Made by a program: the position numbers and the translations under genes. DNA of 64,000 bases from Viridothelium virens (Eukaryota; Ascomycota; Dothideomycetes; Trypetheliales; Trypetheliaceae), in NCBI GenBank assembly GCA_010094025.1, contig ML991860.1, forward strand, positions 1-64,000, in the 5' to 3' direction. The notes under the pieces are model-generated. The model was not told where the DNA came from. It was given only the letters and a program-made list of their open reading frames with translations, and searched no databases. Shown here in pieces: positions 46,020 to 57,339 of this stretch; positions within the stretch are counted from its first letter, which is position 1, and each line of letters opens with the position of its first letter.

Positions 46020-47798
46020 ATGACTTTTACGAGTAACGGCCCGAACGCTACCGCTCATGCGCCAGACGGCAAGAAGAACGGCGACCTCCACCGAGATGTG
46101 AGTAGACAACAATGGGCCAAACGAATATAGTGCTAATGCTTCCTTAAGTACAACGACGACAGAAATGCTCAGTCTCAGGATGCTCTCTACACCACCAGTA
46201 ATGGTGTGCCTATGCCACATCCTTATGAGACCCAGCGGGTCGGCGAGAATGGCCCTCTGCTTCTCCAAGATTTCCACCTGATCGACCTCCTCTCACACTT
46301 CGACCGTGAACGTATCCCGGAGCGAGTTGTTCACGCGAAGGGTAGCGGTGCTCACGGATACTACGTCACCACCGATCCTCTTGATGATATCTGCGCTGCC
46401 GACATTTTCCAAAAGGGCAAGAAGTGTCCAGTCACTGTCCGATTCTCTACTGTCGGTGGTGAATCTGGTTCTCACGACTGTGCCCGCGACCCCCGTGGCT
46501 TCTCCGTCAAGTTCCGCACTGACGAGGGCAACTGGGACATGGTCGCAAATAACACTCCTGTCTTCTTCCTGAGGGATCCAGCCAAGTTTCCTCACTTCAT
46601 CCACACCCAGAAGCGTGATCCCGCGACGCACTTGACTGGTGCTGATGACTCTACGATGTTCTGGGACTACCTGTCTCAAAATCCCGAGTCCATCCACCAG
46701 GTCATGGTCCTCATGGGTGACCGGGGTATTCCTGACGGCTGGCGCTTCATGCACGGCTACTCAGGCCACACGATGAAGCTCGTCAACAAGAATGGCGACT
46801 GGGTTTACACCCAGTTCCACATGAAGTCGAAGCAGGGCACCAAGTTCATTACCCAGGCTGACTCCGCCACCAAATCCCCTGACTACGCCCAGAAAGACTT
46901 GTACAACGCGATTGAGAAGGGCGATTACCCCTCCTGGGATCTTGCTGTACAGACCATGACGCCCAAGGAGGCTGAAGAGCTCTGGGAGAAGCAAAAGATC
47001 AACGTCTTTGACTTGACACACGTCTGGCCCCAGAAGCAATTCCCTCTGCGCAAGATTGGCGAGTTCACTCTCAATGAGAACGTCCAGAACTACTTCGCCG
47101 AAGTCGAGCAAGTCACATTCAACCCATCACACATGATCCCGGGTATCGAGCCATCCGCCGACCCGGTCCTCCAAAGCCGTCTCTTCTCCTACCCTGACAC
47201 CCACCGTCACCGTGTCGGCGTCAACTACCAGCAGCTCCCAGTCAACGCACCTCGTGTCCCGTACCGCATGGCCAACTTCCAGCGTGACGGTAACATGGCA
47301 TTCTACAACCAGGGCTCACGACCAAACTACCTCTCCAGCATCGAGCCCATCCAATTCCGCCAGCGCAGCGTTGACCTCAACAAGACACACGGACACTTCT
47401 CCGGTGAGGCCATTGCCTTCCTATCAGAAATCCGACCTGAGGACTTCAATGCTCCTCGCACGCTATGGGAGAAGGTCTTCGACGACGGTGCTCGCGAGCG
47501 ATTCATCAACAATGTGTCTGGCCACATGAGCACATGTCGCGAGAAGGAGATCATCAAGCGCCAGATCGGTATCTTCCGCGAGGTCTCGGAGGATCTTGCC
47601 TCTCGTCTCGAGAAGGCCACAGGTGTCAAAGGATATCCAGGCATTGCTGACCTGAGATTCAACGGCACTCACAATGGCATGGCGAAGGAGAAGAGCAACA
47701 GGATTGCGAACGGCATGACCAACACAGTCAGTATTAGCACGACTGGTAATAACGGTGCTCCACGGGCGGGTACACACAAGGGTATCGCTGCCCATTAG
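46020..47798 (+). CDS. Monofunctional heme catalase
   Basis: Catalase breaks down hydrogen peroxide. Exon 1 is 46020-46097 and exon 2 is 46149-47798 (intron 51 nt, donor GTGAGT, branch GCTAAT, phase 0), giving 575 aa. This is a small-subunit-type size rather than the 700-plus residues of the large fungal catalases. The distal heme His (about residue 88) is in 'RVVHAKGSGAHGYY', the distal Asn in 'VANNTPVFFLRDP', and the proximal Tyr (about 371) in 'RLFSYPDTHRHRVG'. I see no signal peptide, and the C-terminus (GIAAH) is not a classical SKL peroxisome tag, so a cytosolic or N-tag route is likely. The last 65 residues are Gly/Asn/Thr-rich and outside the core fold. Confidence 0.95.
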
Positions 47799-48842
47799 AT
47801 AAGATGAATGATGATTGGAAGTGCGCCTAGATACCTTGGTTGCAAATAGCTTCATAGGTGGTTGCAAATAGCTTCATAGGTAGTTGCAAAAATTTGGATG
47901 TTGTCATGAAAGACAGTTAATCGTGCTGCAATTGTGTATTCCCATCGTGCCATTCTGTCACAGTAGCGGAGTGACACTTCCCCCAACACTCGTGTACCAA
48001 GAAGTGTGAAGTTTGTATAAATTGACCTGCTCACCTAGTTTTGATTGAGTTTCTGCTCTGCGCATCAAGTTATAATGGCAGCTTCCCAATACTTATGCTC
48101 AGTAGTCGGAGTGGATGTACGAAATAGGCGATCACTGCAACATGAAGGTCGCTCCGTTGTCGACCATGACACTCAGAACCATTATAGCGCCGAGAAACAT
48201 TAGTTGGTGCGATGCTGCAGCTGGTAGGAAATGATGGATGATAGATAAAAAGGTAGATGTCTGCCAGATGTGCTCAAGGTAGAAGGTACCGTACCTAGCG
48301 TGCGTAGGTACCTGGGCAGGTACCTCCCTACCTAGGGCAGATAAGGTAGATAACCCGACCCTAAAATCACGTGTCTTATCTATCTCGTGCGCCCCCACGC
48401 CCCGCTAATGTGAAGTTCCATGTCACCACGTTATCCACCGTTATCCACACCCAGACTTTCTTTTTGTTCACTTTGTTTTTGCTCGCAACCCTAAACGGCC
48501 GTTAGCGAAATCTGGCGATATCCGAACCGGTTATGCTTAATTCGAGACCTGGTGTTCGGAAAGCCCAGTTTCGGGTGGCTTACCCGGCTCCGGATCCATC
48601 CCCAGCCACTTTCTGGGGCACCCTGTAGTACCCTGTACCACGTCTACCTACGGACTCCATCGATTAATTGTTCTAATCCCATGCCAGCATCATATCCATC
48701 TGGAGCCTTAAGGACATGCAAATATATGATACTTGTCAAGTTGACCTTCAAGAAAAACTCCAAAGTCTGTTACATTGCTTTACTGACTTTTGCCCTAGTC
48801 TATACTCCGCATAAATTAAATACAATAATTCTCATACAAGTT
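47799..48842. other. Convergent intergenic region, catalase and ABC transporter
   Basis: This holds both 3' ends and no gene that I can support. It has two repeat zones: the 22-base tandem repeat listed separately, and a run of GGTACC/TACCTA-type words at about 48280-48350 (gtacctag, taggtacc, ggtacctccctaccta), seen commonly in fungal intergenic DNA. Confidence 0.45.
47838..47891 (+). repeat. 22-base tandem repeat, about 2.4 copies
   Basis: The unit ggttgcaaatagcttcata plus a 3-base spacer starts at 47838 and 47860, and a partial third copy starts at 47882. Copies one and two are identical over 19 bases. It lies 40 bases after the catalase stop, within the likely 3' UTR. Confidence 0.85.
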
Positions 48843-51800
48843 TTAATCCCTACCTGAGTTACCGTACAGTTTCTTAAAGTGAGAGTCACGCTCGAGTAGA
48901 ACGTGTGGACGATCATATTCCACAAGTCGACCCTTGTCTAGGACAGCGACGCGGTCAAAGTCCATGATCGTGTCGAGCCGATGCGCAACAGCGATGATGG
49001 TATGTCGCGCGAACTTCTGTCGAATGACACGCTGCATCAGAGCATCGGTCTGAGCATCAACGCTGTTGGGTGCCATCAGTCAATGATTCTTGCTGTCAAT
49101 CTGAAAGACAAACGCAGATGCGGGAGGGGTGCGAAGGGAGACAATGAAATAGAGCTTACCTGCTTGTCGCTTCATCCAAAGCAAGAATTGTACTTGGCCG
49201 AAGCAGTGCTCTAGCCAAGCAAAACAGCTGTCGTTGCCCATGTGAAAGGAACAGTTCATCGATAGGTGTGTCCAGCCCACCCTTTTCCAGTACGAGATCC
49301 CATAATTGAACACTCTTGAGAGCCTCAATGATATCTTTGTTGGATGCAAGATTCTTGGAATCTGCGTTGAAGCGCACTGTACCATTCATCAGATATGTAT
49401 CTTGTGGTACACCGATAAGCCTTGATCGGATCTCTTGTCGAGGGATGGTAGAAATGTCGAGCCCATCAATTGTGATGGTACCACTGCTGAGCTCGATCAT
49501 CCGGAAGATGCAGGCCACCAGAGAACTCTTCCCACTGTGTGAGAGGTGTCAGCTAAAGTTCGGGACACAAGCTGCGGCACAACAGCGAGCTTACCTTCCC
49601 GTCCTTCCGCAGATTCCTATCTTCTGGCCGGCCTCTATCGATAAAGAGACATCCTTCAGTACCAGCTCTGATGGTCTAAGTGCGCGGGAGAGTTAGAAGC
49701 TTACAGTACAGCAACGTTGATTGACTTACCTGTAGGCCGCGGACACACCTTGCAACTCAAGAGCGCCTCTGGATGGCCATGTGGGTGGCGGGTCTTCCTT
49801 CTCTGAGGGTAAGTGCTCTGGCTCGGTATCGCGAGTAAATGCTTTGATCCTAGCGAGAGCGCCGATGTGTGTTTCCAATGTTGTCCAAAAGGTAAGCAGC
49901 AGCTTCAGGTATTGACTGAACAGGATGACGTTCACGAGCGCCACGCCAACAAATCCAGCATTAAGCTTCCCTCGGAGCTCAACGACAAGTACGATCAGCA
50001 TTACTGCAATGCCCGCGACGATGAGATCGAGAACAAGAGTCAGGCAACGCTGTATGGCATAGAGAAGGTAGAATGGCCGCTGCGATCGGTCTAGCAAGTC
50101 ACGGCTCTGCTTTTCCAGCATGTTTTGCCATCCGAATGCACGCACTGTTGCAAGTCCGCTGAGGCATTCGACGAATTGCGAGTACAACGGCGACTTTGCC
50201 TCAAGATCCAAGAATCGCATTTGGCGCGAGGTGCGCAGGTAGACTTTTTGAACAAAATAAATGACGAAAATGCAAACGGGGAAAGAAATCGCGGCATATA
50301 CCGAAGCCACAGCAATCAGGATCATTTGTGCGAAGCAAATAATGAAGGCTGCGGATGAAAAGTCAGCGAGGCAACGAGCATTTCGCCGAGGTAAGGATTG
50401 CGGAGGTTGTGGAAAGGACGTACTTGCTGCGCAATTTAGTGCAGACAGTGGCAAGTCCATGTCAATGAGCTGCAGATCCTGACTGAATCGATTGATCGTA
50501 ACACCAGTGTCTGTTGTCGCAAAAAAGGACATTGGTGCGCTATTGTTTCCAGGAATTAGCCTTCCTAGTGATGTATGCTTCATAGCGTGGTACAAACCTC
50601 AGAGTCGTTTTAAGTAGCATCCAATGAAAATTCTCGGCGGACCGAGGCACCATAGTGATGATCAATTGCCTATCATGCGACTTAGCATTCGAACAATGAT
50701 TAGATTATTGTTGGAGGGACTGTTGGTACTGACCAGCAACTTAGTACGAGGCAGATCAAGGCTATCGCCCCCAGAAAGCCATATATCCCTAGCCAGTAAC
50801 CCAGTCTCTGATTCGGTGCAAGTAGATTGGCTTCAGCCCACCATTTTACCCAGATGTCTTCAGAGATCGTCATTAGCGATTGACGTATTCTCGTTGTTGC
50901 TTCTTTTGAAGGACATGGAAGGGAACTCACTTGGAAACGAGATGCCGAACACGTAACAAGAGATACACACGAGAAAAATAATCGTAGGAATCCATCCAAT
51001 TGCCTGAACATAGTAGAGATACACAGCCGAATCCCCTGTGCGTCTAGTGTTATCCGCTTCAAGCTCGGGAGATTCTACCTTCAATTCAAGCAGAGCAGAA
51101 GCGGACGTAGTAGACTTTTCCTGAACTTCTGATTCCTCGTGCTTCGGACTGGCGTTCGAATCGGCAGAAGAGAACGAAGAAGCCGAGGCATATCCTCCAT
51201 TCGCCTGCAGCTCATCGAAGCTTCCTTGTTCAGCAATCTTGCCGTCGCTGTTGAGAACAATAATATGATCGGCATTCGGAAGTCGTCTTGCTAATGCAAG
51301 TGTCAGCAGTGGCGAGAAATATCATTGCGTCTCAAGGACAGGAGCTGCATAGTGGCTGAGTATTCTTGGGAATGAGCGCACTTACTGGAAGAAGAAACCA
51401 TGACAATGGTTGCGTGAAGCCGTCGCAGTAAGCCATACTGATCAAGAAGATTTTGGAATACTCTCTTTTCTGTTCCAGCATCGAGACCACTGAGGATATC
51501 ATCCAAAATAATAATTTCTTTCCGAGAATATACAGCCCGAGCTAAGGCCTTTGATGAAAAGTTAGAAGCTTGTTACGAGACGATCAGCCGCGAAAGCTTA
51601 CCAAGCGTTGACTCTGACCACCACTCAGTGCAATTCCTTTACTTCCAACAATGGTCTGATCACCACGAGGCAATTGTCGCAAATCGTCTTCAAAAGCGCA
51701 GGCTCTAATTACCGTCGTGTACCATTCCTCGTCAAAATCAGAGAAAGCGGTGATGGTCTGCCGAATTGTGGTACTAGTGTGCCATGCGGTCTGGTCACAA

Positions 51801-54258
51801 AAAGCAACGCTTAGGGACGAAATCTGGACAACCCCCTGCACCGAAGGAACTTCGCCCAATATAGCTTTCAGAAGCGTCGATTTTCCACACCCTACAGGAC
51901 CAACTAGAACAGTGAGTTTCTCTTTTGGCACTGTGATGTTGATAGATGTTAATTGCGGGTCCTTCTCCTTATCCCAGCCGAAATTTCCCTCGCGAATTGC
52001 GATGGCTGTGTCGTTAGGAAGAGGATTGTACTCTTTGTGTAAGGATACGGCTTTCGGCTTCACCTTCTCCGATGTAGTATCGCTTTCTCCCGAAGTTGCA
52101 CCAAGATCGGAGCTCTGATAATCGTTATCGAAGTGTAGCTCTGATGGCTTCTCTCGTTTATCTTCTCTCACATCGGCTTGCAAAAACTTCTGTATCCTTT
52201 CGAAACAGCCTACGGAACCCGCGAACGTGGAAAGTGACATGATGAGAGTCGAAAGAGGATCAGTGAGCAGAGCAAAAAGTGAGAGGGATGTGAAAACTCT
52301 GGCTGTATCTAAAGTGGTATTACCGTCTTTGTTTCTGGCCATGACCGAGAAGACAGCAAAAGTAAGCACTGGAGCAACCACTGGGCCAAAATAAGCTACA
52401 AGAGGTGTTAGAAATAGCTTTCTCAATCGGATTAAATCACAAAGTGAGTGCCTACCAAAACCCAAGTTCCAAATCAACAGCTTCCTGAATCTTTTGGAGA
52501 TGCGAATTTCCTCAAGCCTCAAATTGTGTAATTCTGTGCTTAGAGTCTCTGTCAGACCGCACATCTTCACACTTTTCATTGACCCGAGCATAGCAGTCGT
52601 AGCATTAATACGTCTCTCAATCGCTTCAAGCCACATGGCTTGGCGAGACATGACAAGACTTGTCGCAACCAGCGATCCGACAAGTGAAGCTGCACGTTGT
52701 TACCATCAACTCCAACGTGCAAAAATATGAAGGCAAGGAAAAGCATACCTATGGCTACTGCAAGTGGTATGACACATGCAACACCAAGTTGTCGTTCTAA
52801 GAGATAAATGGCTAGTGCTACTTCTATAATATTGGCCCAGATCTCATGCATTGTCTGCCAGCCCGTCGTGATACGCTCAATATCAGCACTCATAAGCGTT
52901 AGCGATGCCGCAGGATCTGCAGCCGTCATGCTGAGATGGGTCATTTTGCTGTAAATCATGGAGATGAGGCCTCCTCTTGCCATGGTGATTGCCCGGTACG
53001 TCATGTGTTGATATTGTCCTGTGGATACCTTTTCCCAGGGACTATTAGTAGATATAAGTGTGAGTGATGGAAGAGATACTGACCGCGATTCCAACATATA
53101 CAAGAATGAATGCACCGATGAGTCCATATCCATTATTGGTCGATTGTGCGTCTACTGGGGCTACCGACAAGTTCACAGCAGTATCAATCAAGAAAGGTTG
53201 ACAATACATGAAACCAGTGAGACATAAGCGAGGGAGGACCGCCGAAAGCAGTGTCCACTTAATGCTTTTGAAGGTGACTGAGAGCAATGATTGAGAGGCC
53301 TTATCACCTAAAGCTGTAATATTGCCATCAGTGTGGGCTGGGTTATGAAGGGATTTGACTATAGCGAAAGTGAATCAAACCTTTTTCCCAAGCTGATTGG
53401 AGCAGATAGTGGAGATAATCTGAGCTGAGGTGCTTGTCAAGGTGGAACAAATCGTCGATACCAAGCGTAATGGAAAACCCTTTGCGGAACAGAGGCCATT
53501 GCCACGAGAAGAATAACTTGCTGAAAATACTACTCGTTGCTTCCGAGGGATAGGACTTGTACGGAGCCTTTAGGGTTGACCGTTTCTCTATCGCTTCCAG
53601 TATTAAAAGCACACATTTGACGCAGGTGCTGGTCGTCAAGACAGCAGCAATCGCGCGGTCATCATGACTGAGCCACGAAGTCCTAACACGTGCGATATCA
53701 AAGAGAAGAGACAAGAAAAGATAGGCATCGAGGATAAGAGACGGCCGAATAGAGCGTGTATGCTCGACGTACGATAGCGACCATTGAACTAAAGCCCCTA
53801 TGAAACCGACCACGGCAGCAGCAGTAGATGCATTAGTCCTGACAATCGGAGTCTTTGTCACGAGGACGAGGAGAGCCAGCTGCAGACCCGCAAAGATTGC
53901 AAATGAAACCTTTTACACGTAAGCAGATGACATCAGAGGAACCATTCTTTAAAGTAGCGTGAACTGTTTTCGAGACAAAATGCAACTCGCTTCTGGGTGG
54001 GGAACGTACCAGCTTCAAATAAAGCAGTGGGCCTGGCAGGACTTTGACCTGCTTCTTTGCCAGGTACGCAAGCCGGAAAGGGGCGATGAGCAAAAGCAAA
54101 CCAAGCGGCAGGATGAAGAGGATGGTCTCCTCGAACAGCAGAGTGAAGTCGAATCCCCCTCTGCAGTCCCCAACCACAGGGCCGAAGGTGTTGTCATTCC
54201 TCATGCACTGGGAGAGCGACAAGGGCGTCGGCTCTGGCTGGGAGGGCAGCGAGGCCAT
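48843..54258 (-). CDS. ABCC-type multidrug ABC transporter, with a frameshift in the second NBD
   Basis: This is a full-length exporter of the MRP/ABCC class: an extra N-terminal membrane region, TMD1, NBD1, TMD2, NBD2. Fifteen exons fit: 54258-54010, 53909-53381, 53313-53084, 53028-52749, 52689-52456, 52395-51602, 51548-51386, 51290-50931, 50857-50734, 50669-50598, 50539-50424, 50348-49730, 49676-49595, 49534-49160 and 49062-48843, about 1480 aa. NBD1 has Walker A GPVGCGKS, signature LSGGQ and Walker B IIILDD. NBD2 has GSGKSS, a variant signature LSHGQ and ILALDEATS. Between 'LVLKDVSLSIEAGQ' and 'IGICGRTGSGKSS' the frame slips by one base (extra T on the plus strand at 49620-49621). No intron can fit there. 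It is either an assembly error or a disabling mutation. The gene is divergent from the NRPS. Confidence 0.9.
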
Positions 54259-57200
54259 GACGAACCGGAGCCTCCGTATGTCGAGGGAAAAGCTTCTTGC
54301 TTCTCGGGCCTGATGCAGAGCTACTCTGATGAGGGTCGAAGGTCAGGACTCGAAGGGGTATATTGTGCTCTGATCCATAACCTCTGCTTCCAACACTGAC
54401 TTGCAGACTGATCGACAACGGAAAAATTCCAAAGCTGTCAGTTCATGCAGCAGAGTCCCATGGGACGGTGACATACGTAATGCTAAGGCTGCTTTCGGCA
54501 ATCAACCTTCAGAACAGTGTGGCTCAGGGCGAAGAAAGTGGCTTGCATTCAGCTTGCTATCTGCCTCTCCATATTTCTATACCGTCACGGCACGGTGGAT
54601 CGATAGACAGATGCTAGAGTGCGGATCCCTCGCTATACTAGCAGATCCTCGCCATGTATTTTTATCTGCCAATGGGCCTGTTGAATTTTAACCGGCATAT
54701 GTAGGGAGGGTAAATTTCTAGGAGAGCTGCCTTCCATGCGAGGATTTTTAATGACCTGATTATTTGCGACGCTAGCGGCATGCCGCGCGCTGGTGGTGTA
54801 GTCTGCTCCTTGGGACCTGTTGGACAGGCGGGGCCGACGGGTCGCCTTTTGGTGGCTTTTGGCCTTACCAGTTTGGTCATTTAACTTTGGCCGCGTGGTC
54901 CTCAGGGCGGTAGAATACGTAGGTGTCACAGTTTAGCTGCACGCGAACCGACTGACTACTTCTAACCGAAGTAGGATCTTTCCCAATCGGCTTGACCGGA
55001 GGAGGTAAGAGCAACGGGAGGGTGGCCAGCTGAACCTTGAAGGTGCTAAAGTAAAGATCACCATTATGCGCGGCCCCCAGCAGTCGATCAAGGACTTGCA
55101 GGACTTGCAGGGCAAAGCGAATGCCGAGATATCCCGCGACGCCAATCGCTGTCGGTGCCGGCCGAAGGAGCTATCCCAGCATTTTCCAGTGGACGAATGA
55201 AGCTTAGTACGACGGCAGACAGAGTAATAGGCCAAGCGAGCTATCCGAATTGGTAAGCGAGCAAGCCCCTGGAAAACGTCACTGACGCATCGGTACCCCT
55301 GGCCGGTAGTCCCCTGTCTCAGATCTGGGGAACTACAGCACCCTGGCAGTCTGAAGTGCCTAGGCTGGTCCATCGCAGCACCGCAGCACCACAGGCTCGC
55401 GTTCGCGTCAGCACACAGCACCCCATGAAACAAAAAGTGGAGCATATTGAGAAACGCAAACAGTCCAGACAGCAGGCACAGAGGAGCCCGGCAAAGAAAA
55501 TTCCCCAAAGTTTGGGACCTACGATATTCTTCCAGGGTTTTTGTGGAGAGCAACCAAGAGGGCAGGCACGGTAGGGTAGCAGCTCCACCCGCCCGGTCGG
55601 CCAGGCGGCGCATTCCGTTAGCGGTTCATTCCGCTAGCGGCTCACCTTGCCCTAAGACCGCTAACATCTCGATCAAATAATTCCAGCACAAATTTTAGGC
55701 AATATCCTTAACCGGCTCGACGCTCGAGCTTCTACTCTACCGAAGGATTTGTGGCACTCAGCTGGTGGCAAGAGGGCGGCTCCCAGATGCAGCCTTGGAC
55801 GCCCACGTGCCGCCTCACCGCTCGGAGCTCGAAGCGATCATTACGACGTAGCAATTCCAAGGCTCAAAAACAAGATTTTTGATCAGGTCATGTATACTTG
55901 AAGGTTGGGTGGATGCTTGGGTCAGCATGCAGAAGGCCTGAGGCACAGTGAGTTGTCCGACGAATTCCGGGTTCTGTACGGAGTCTTCCTCCCTGACTGT
56001 GATTTGTTACGTGCTTTGGGTGGCTAGGTGGGCTACTTTTGTACGGATGTACCTGTGGGTTCAGGTGGTGGGGCCCTTAGTCCAGGTGATGGGCGCCTTA
56101 TGGATTCCCCTGCCAATTTCCTTGGCAACTTATCCGCGGCGTAGGGACGTCCCAACGAAGCGTTAGCCTCTGCTAGTGCTATTCGCGCATTACTCTGGAA
56201 ACAGACGACAGAGATCTTGAGCCATTCGATTGCCACGCGGACGCGCCGAAATCTTTTGTGATGACGTATCTGACGATTGGTGGCCCTGGAACCGCGGCAG
56301 AATTGTCGCTTAAGTTGGGAGTTGGCACTTAGTCTTTCCTTCCACAATTTTCCAATAACCGAGTCAGCTCAAAGCTAGCTGCTCTGACAATTGTGCTCGA
56401 CAAGTAAGGCGGAGGTTCGAGTATGCATACCTCAGACGGCATGGAGGAAGATCGTCTGCCGAGTCATGACTACTGGAATCAATGGTAATCCAATCACTGG
56501 CTGTGGGGAAAAATGCAGCGGGTGGATGCCTTGAGCCAGTGGAGGCACGGTACCGAGAAAAAAGATGATCATCTGGAGCGCCTTGTGTCTTGTCAACCCC
56601 ATCAGTTCACAAGACCCGCCAGTACTTTTCTCAAATTTCCTCTCTTTAACTTTCTTCTAGAACAATGATGCCACTGAGGTGGAGAAAGAAGACTGCTGAC
56701 CGGAAAATAGAATGGGTGCACCTGCAAGCACTAGGTCTCCCTGGTCTGTGCCCTACTTGAGATCCATAATTTTGGACTCGTGCAAAAATACAATGCACTA
56801 GATCGAGACCGCGAGCCGTCAAACCGCGTCTTAGTTGAATGACGTGCTCCGCATGATTAATTGTCCAGGGTAGCGCTAGTCATGGGATTTGGGAGGTTAC
56901 ATAGGAGGTTGCATTCTTTCTCAGCATGGCGTCGCCTCGCGTTGGTTGGTAGAAGAAAGGAAGGAGCAAAAAGTTTACCATTATTGACAGGTTACAGTGG
57001 ACCTGCAGTAAATCTTGCAAGGGGCAATTTTAGCTGGCGCTGGAAGCCGCCGATCGATTGCCTCTTGAGAGTAATGGGAATCTCCTAAACCTGGGTTTTA
57101 GCTCGTATCAGTCAATATTTGGGCTGAACCTTGCAGCTTTCGCATGTTCAAGCTTCAGCAGCCAGGAGTCGCCGCTTACGTAGGCTTGGAAAAAAGCCTC

Positions 57201-57339
57201 GGTGGATAGAGCTCGCCTTTGAACAATTTAATTCATTCTTGAATATTTCCATCAACGACTTCGATAACCCTCGGCCGCGTTTTGCACCATCCAATTCAGA
57301 AGGAAAAATAAAGGGCACATTAAAGAAATTAATACGAAG
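54259..57339. other. Gene-free region between ABC transporter and NRPS
   Basis: Three kilobases with no supportable gene separate two divergent large genes. Open frames on both strands (for example 54933-55613 minus) are low-complexity and unlike known proteins. Base composition alternates between GC-rich patches (54780-54870, 55560-55620) and ordinary sequence, hinting at old inserted DNA. Short repeats are present at 55611-55642. The last few hundred bases should include the NRPS promoter. Confidence 0.45.
55611..55642. repeat. 16-base direct repeat with nearby inverted copy
   Basis: Two adjacent copies of cattccgytagcggyt occupy 55611-55626 and 55627-55642. The inverted word ccgctaac follows at about 55658-55665. 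This could be a cluster-regulator binding array or a scar of an inserted element. Confidence 0.6.

Noticed and set aside
49677-49729. Alternative splicing as the cause of the ABC transporter frame slip
   Set aside because: Other acceptors before the P-loop either hit a stop at once or delete the conserved strand before the P-loop; conserved sequence abuts the slip on both sides.
54933-55613. 226-residue minus-strand frame between ABC transporter and NRPS
   Set aside because: It is rich in Leu/Cys/Arg/Ser with no domain pattern and has an equally good frame opposite; it looks like chance in GC-rich DNA.
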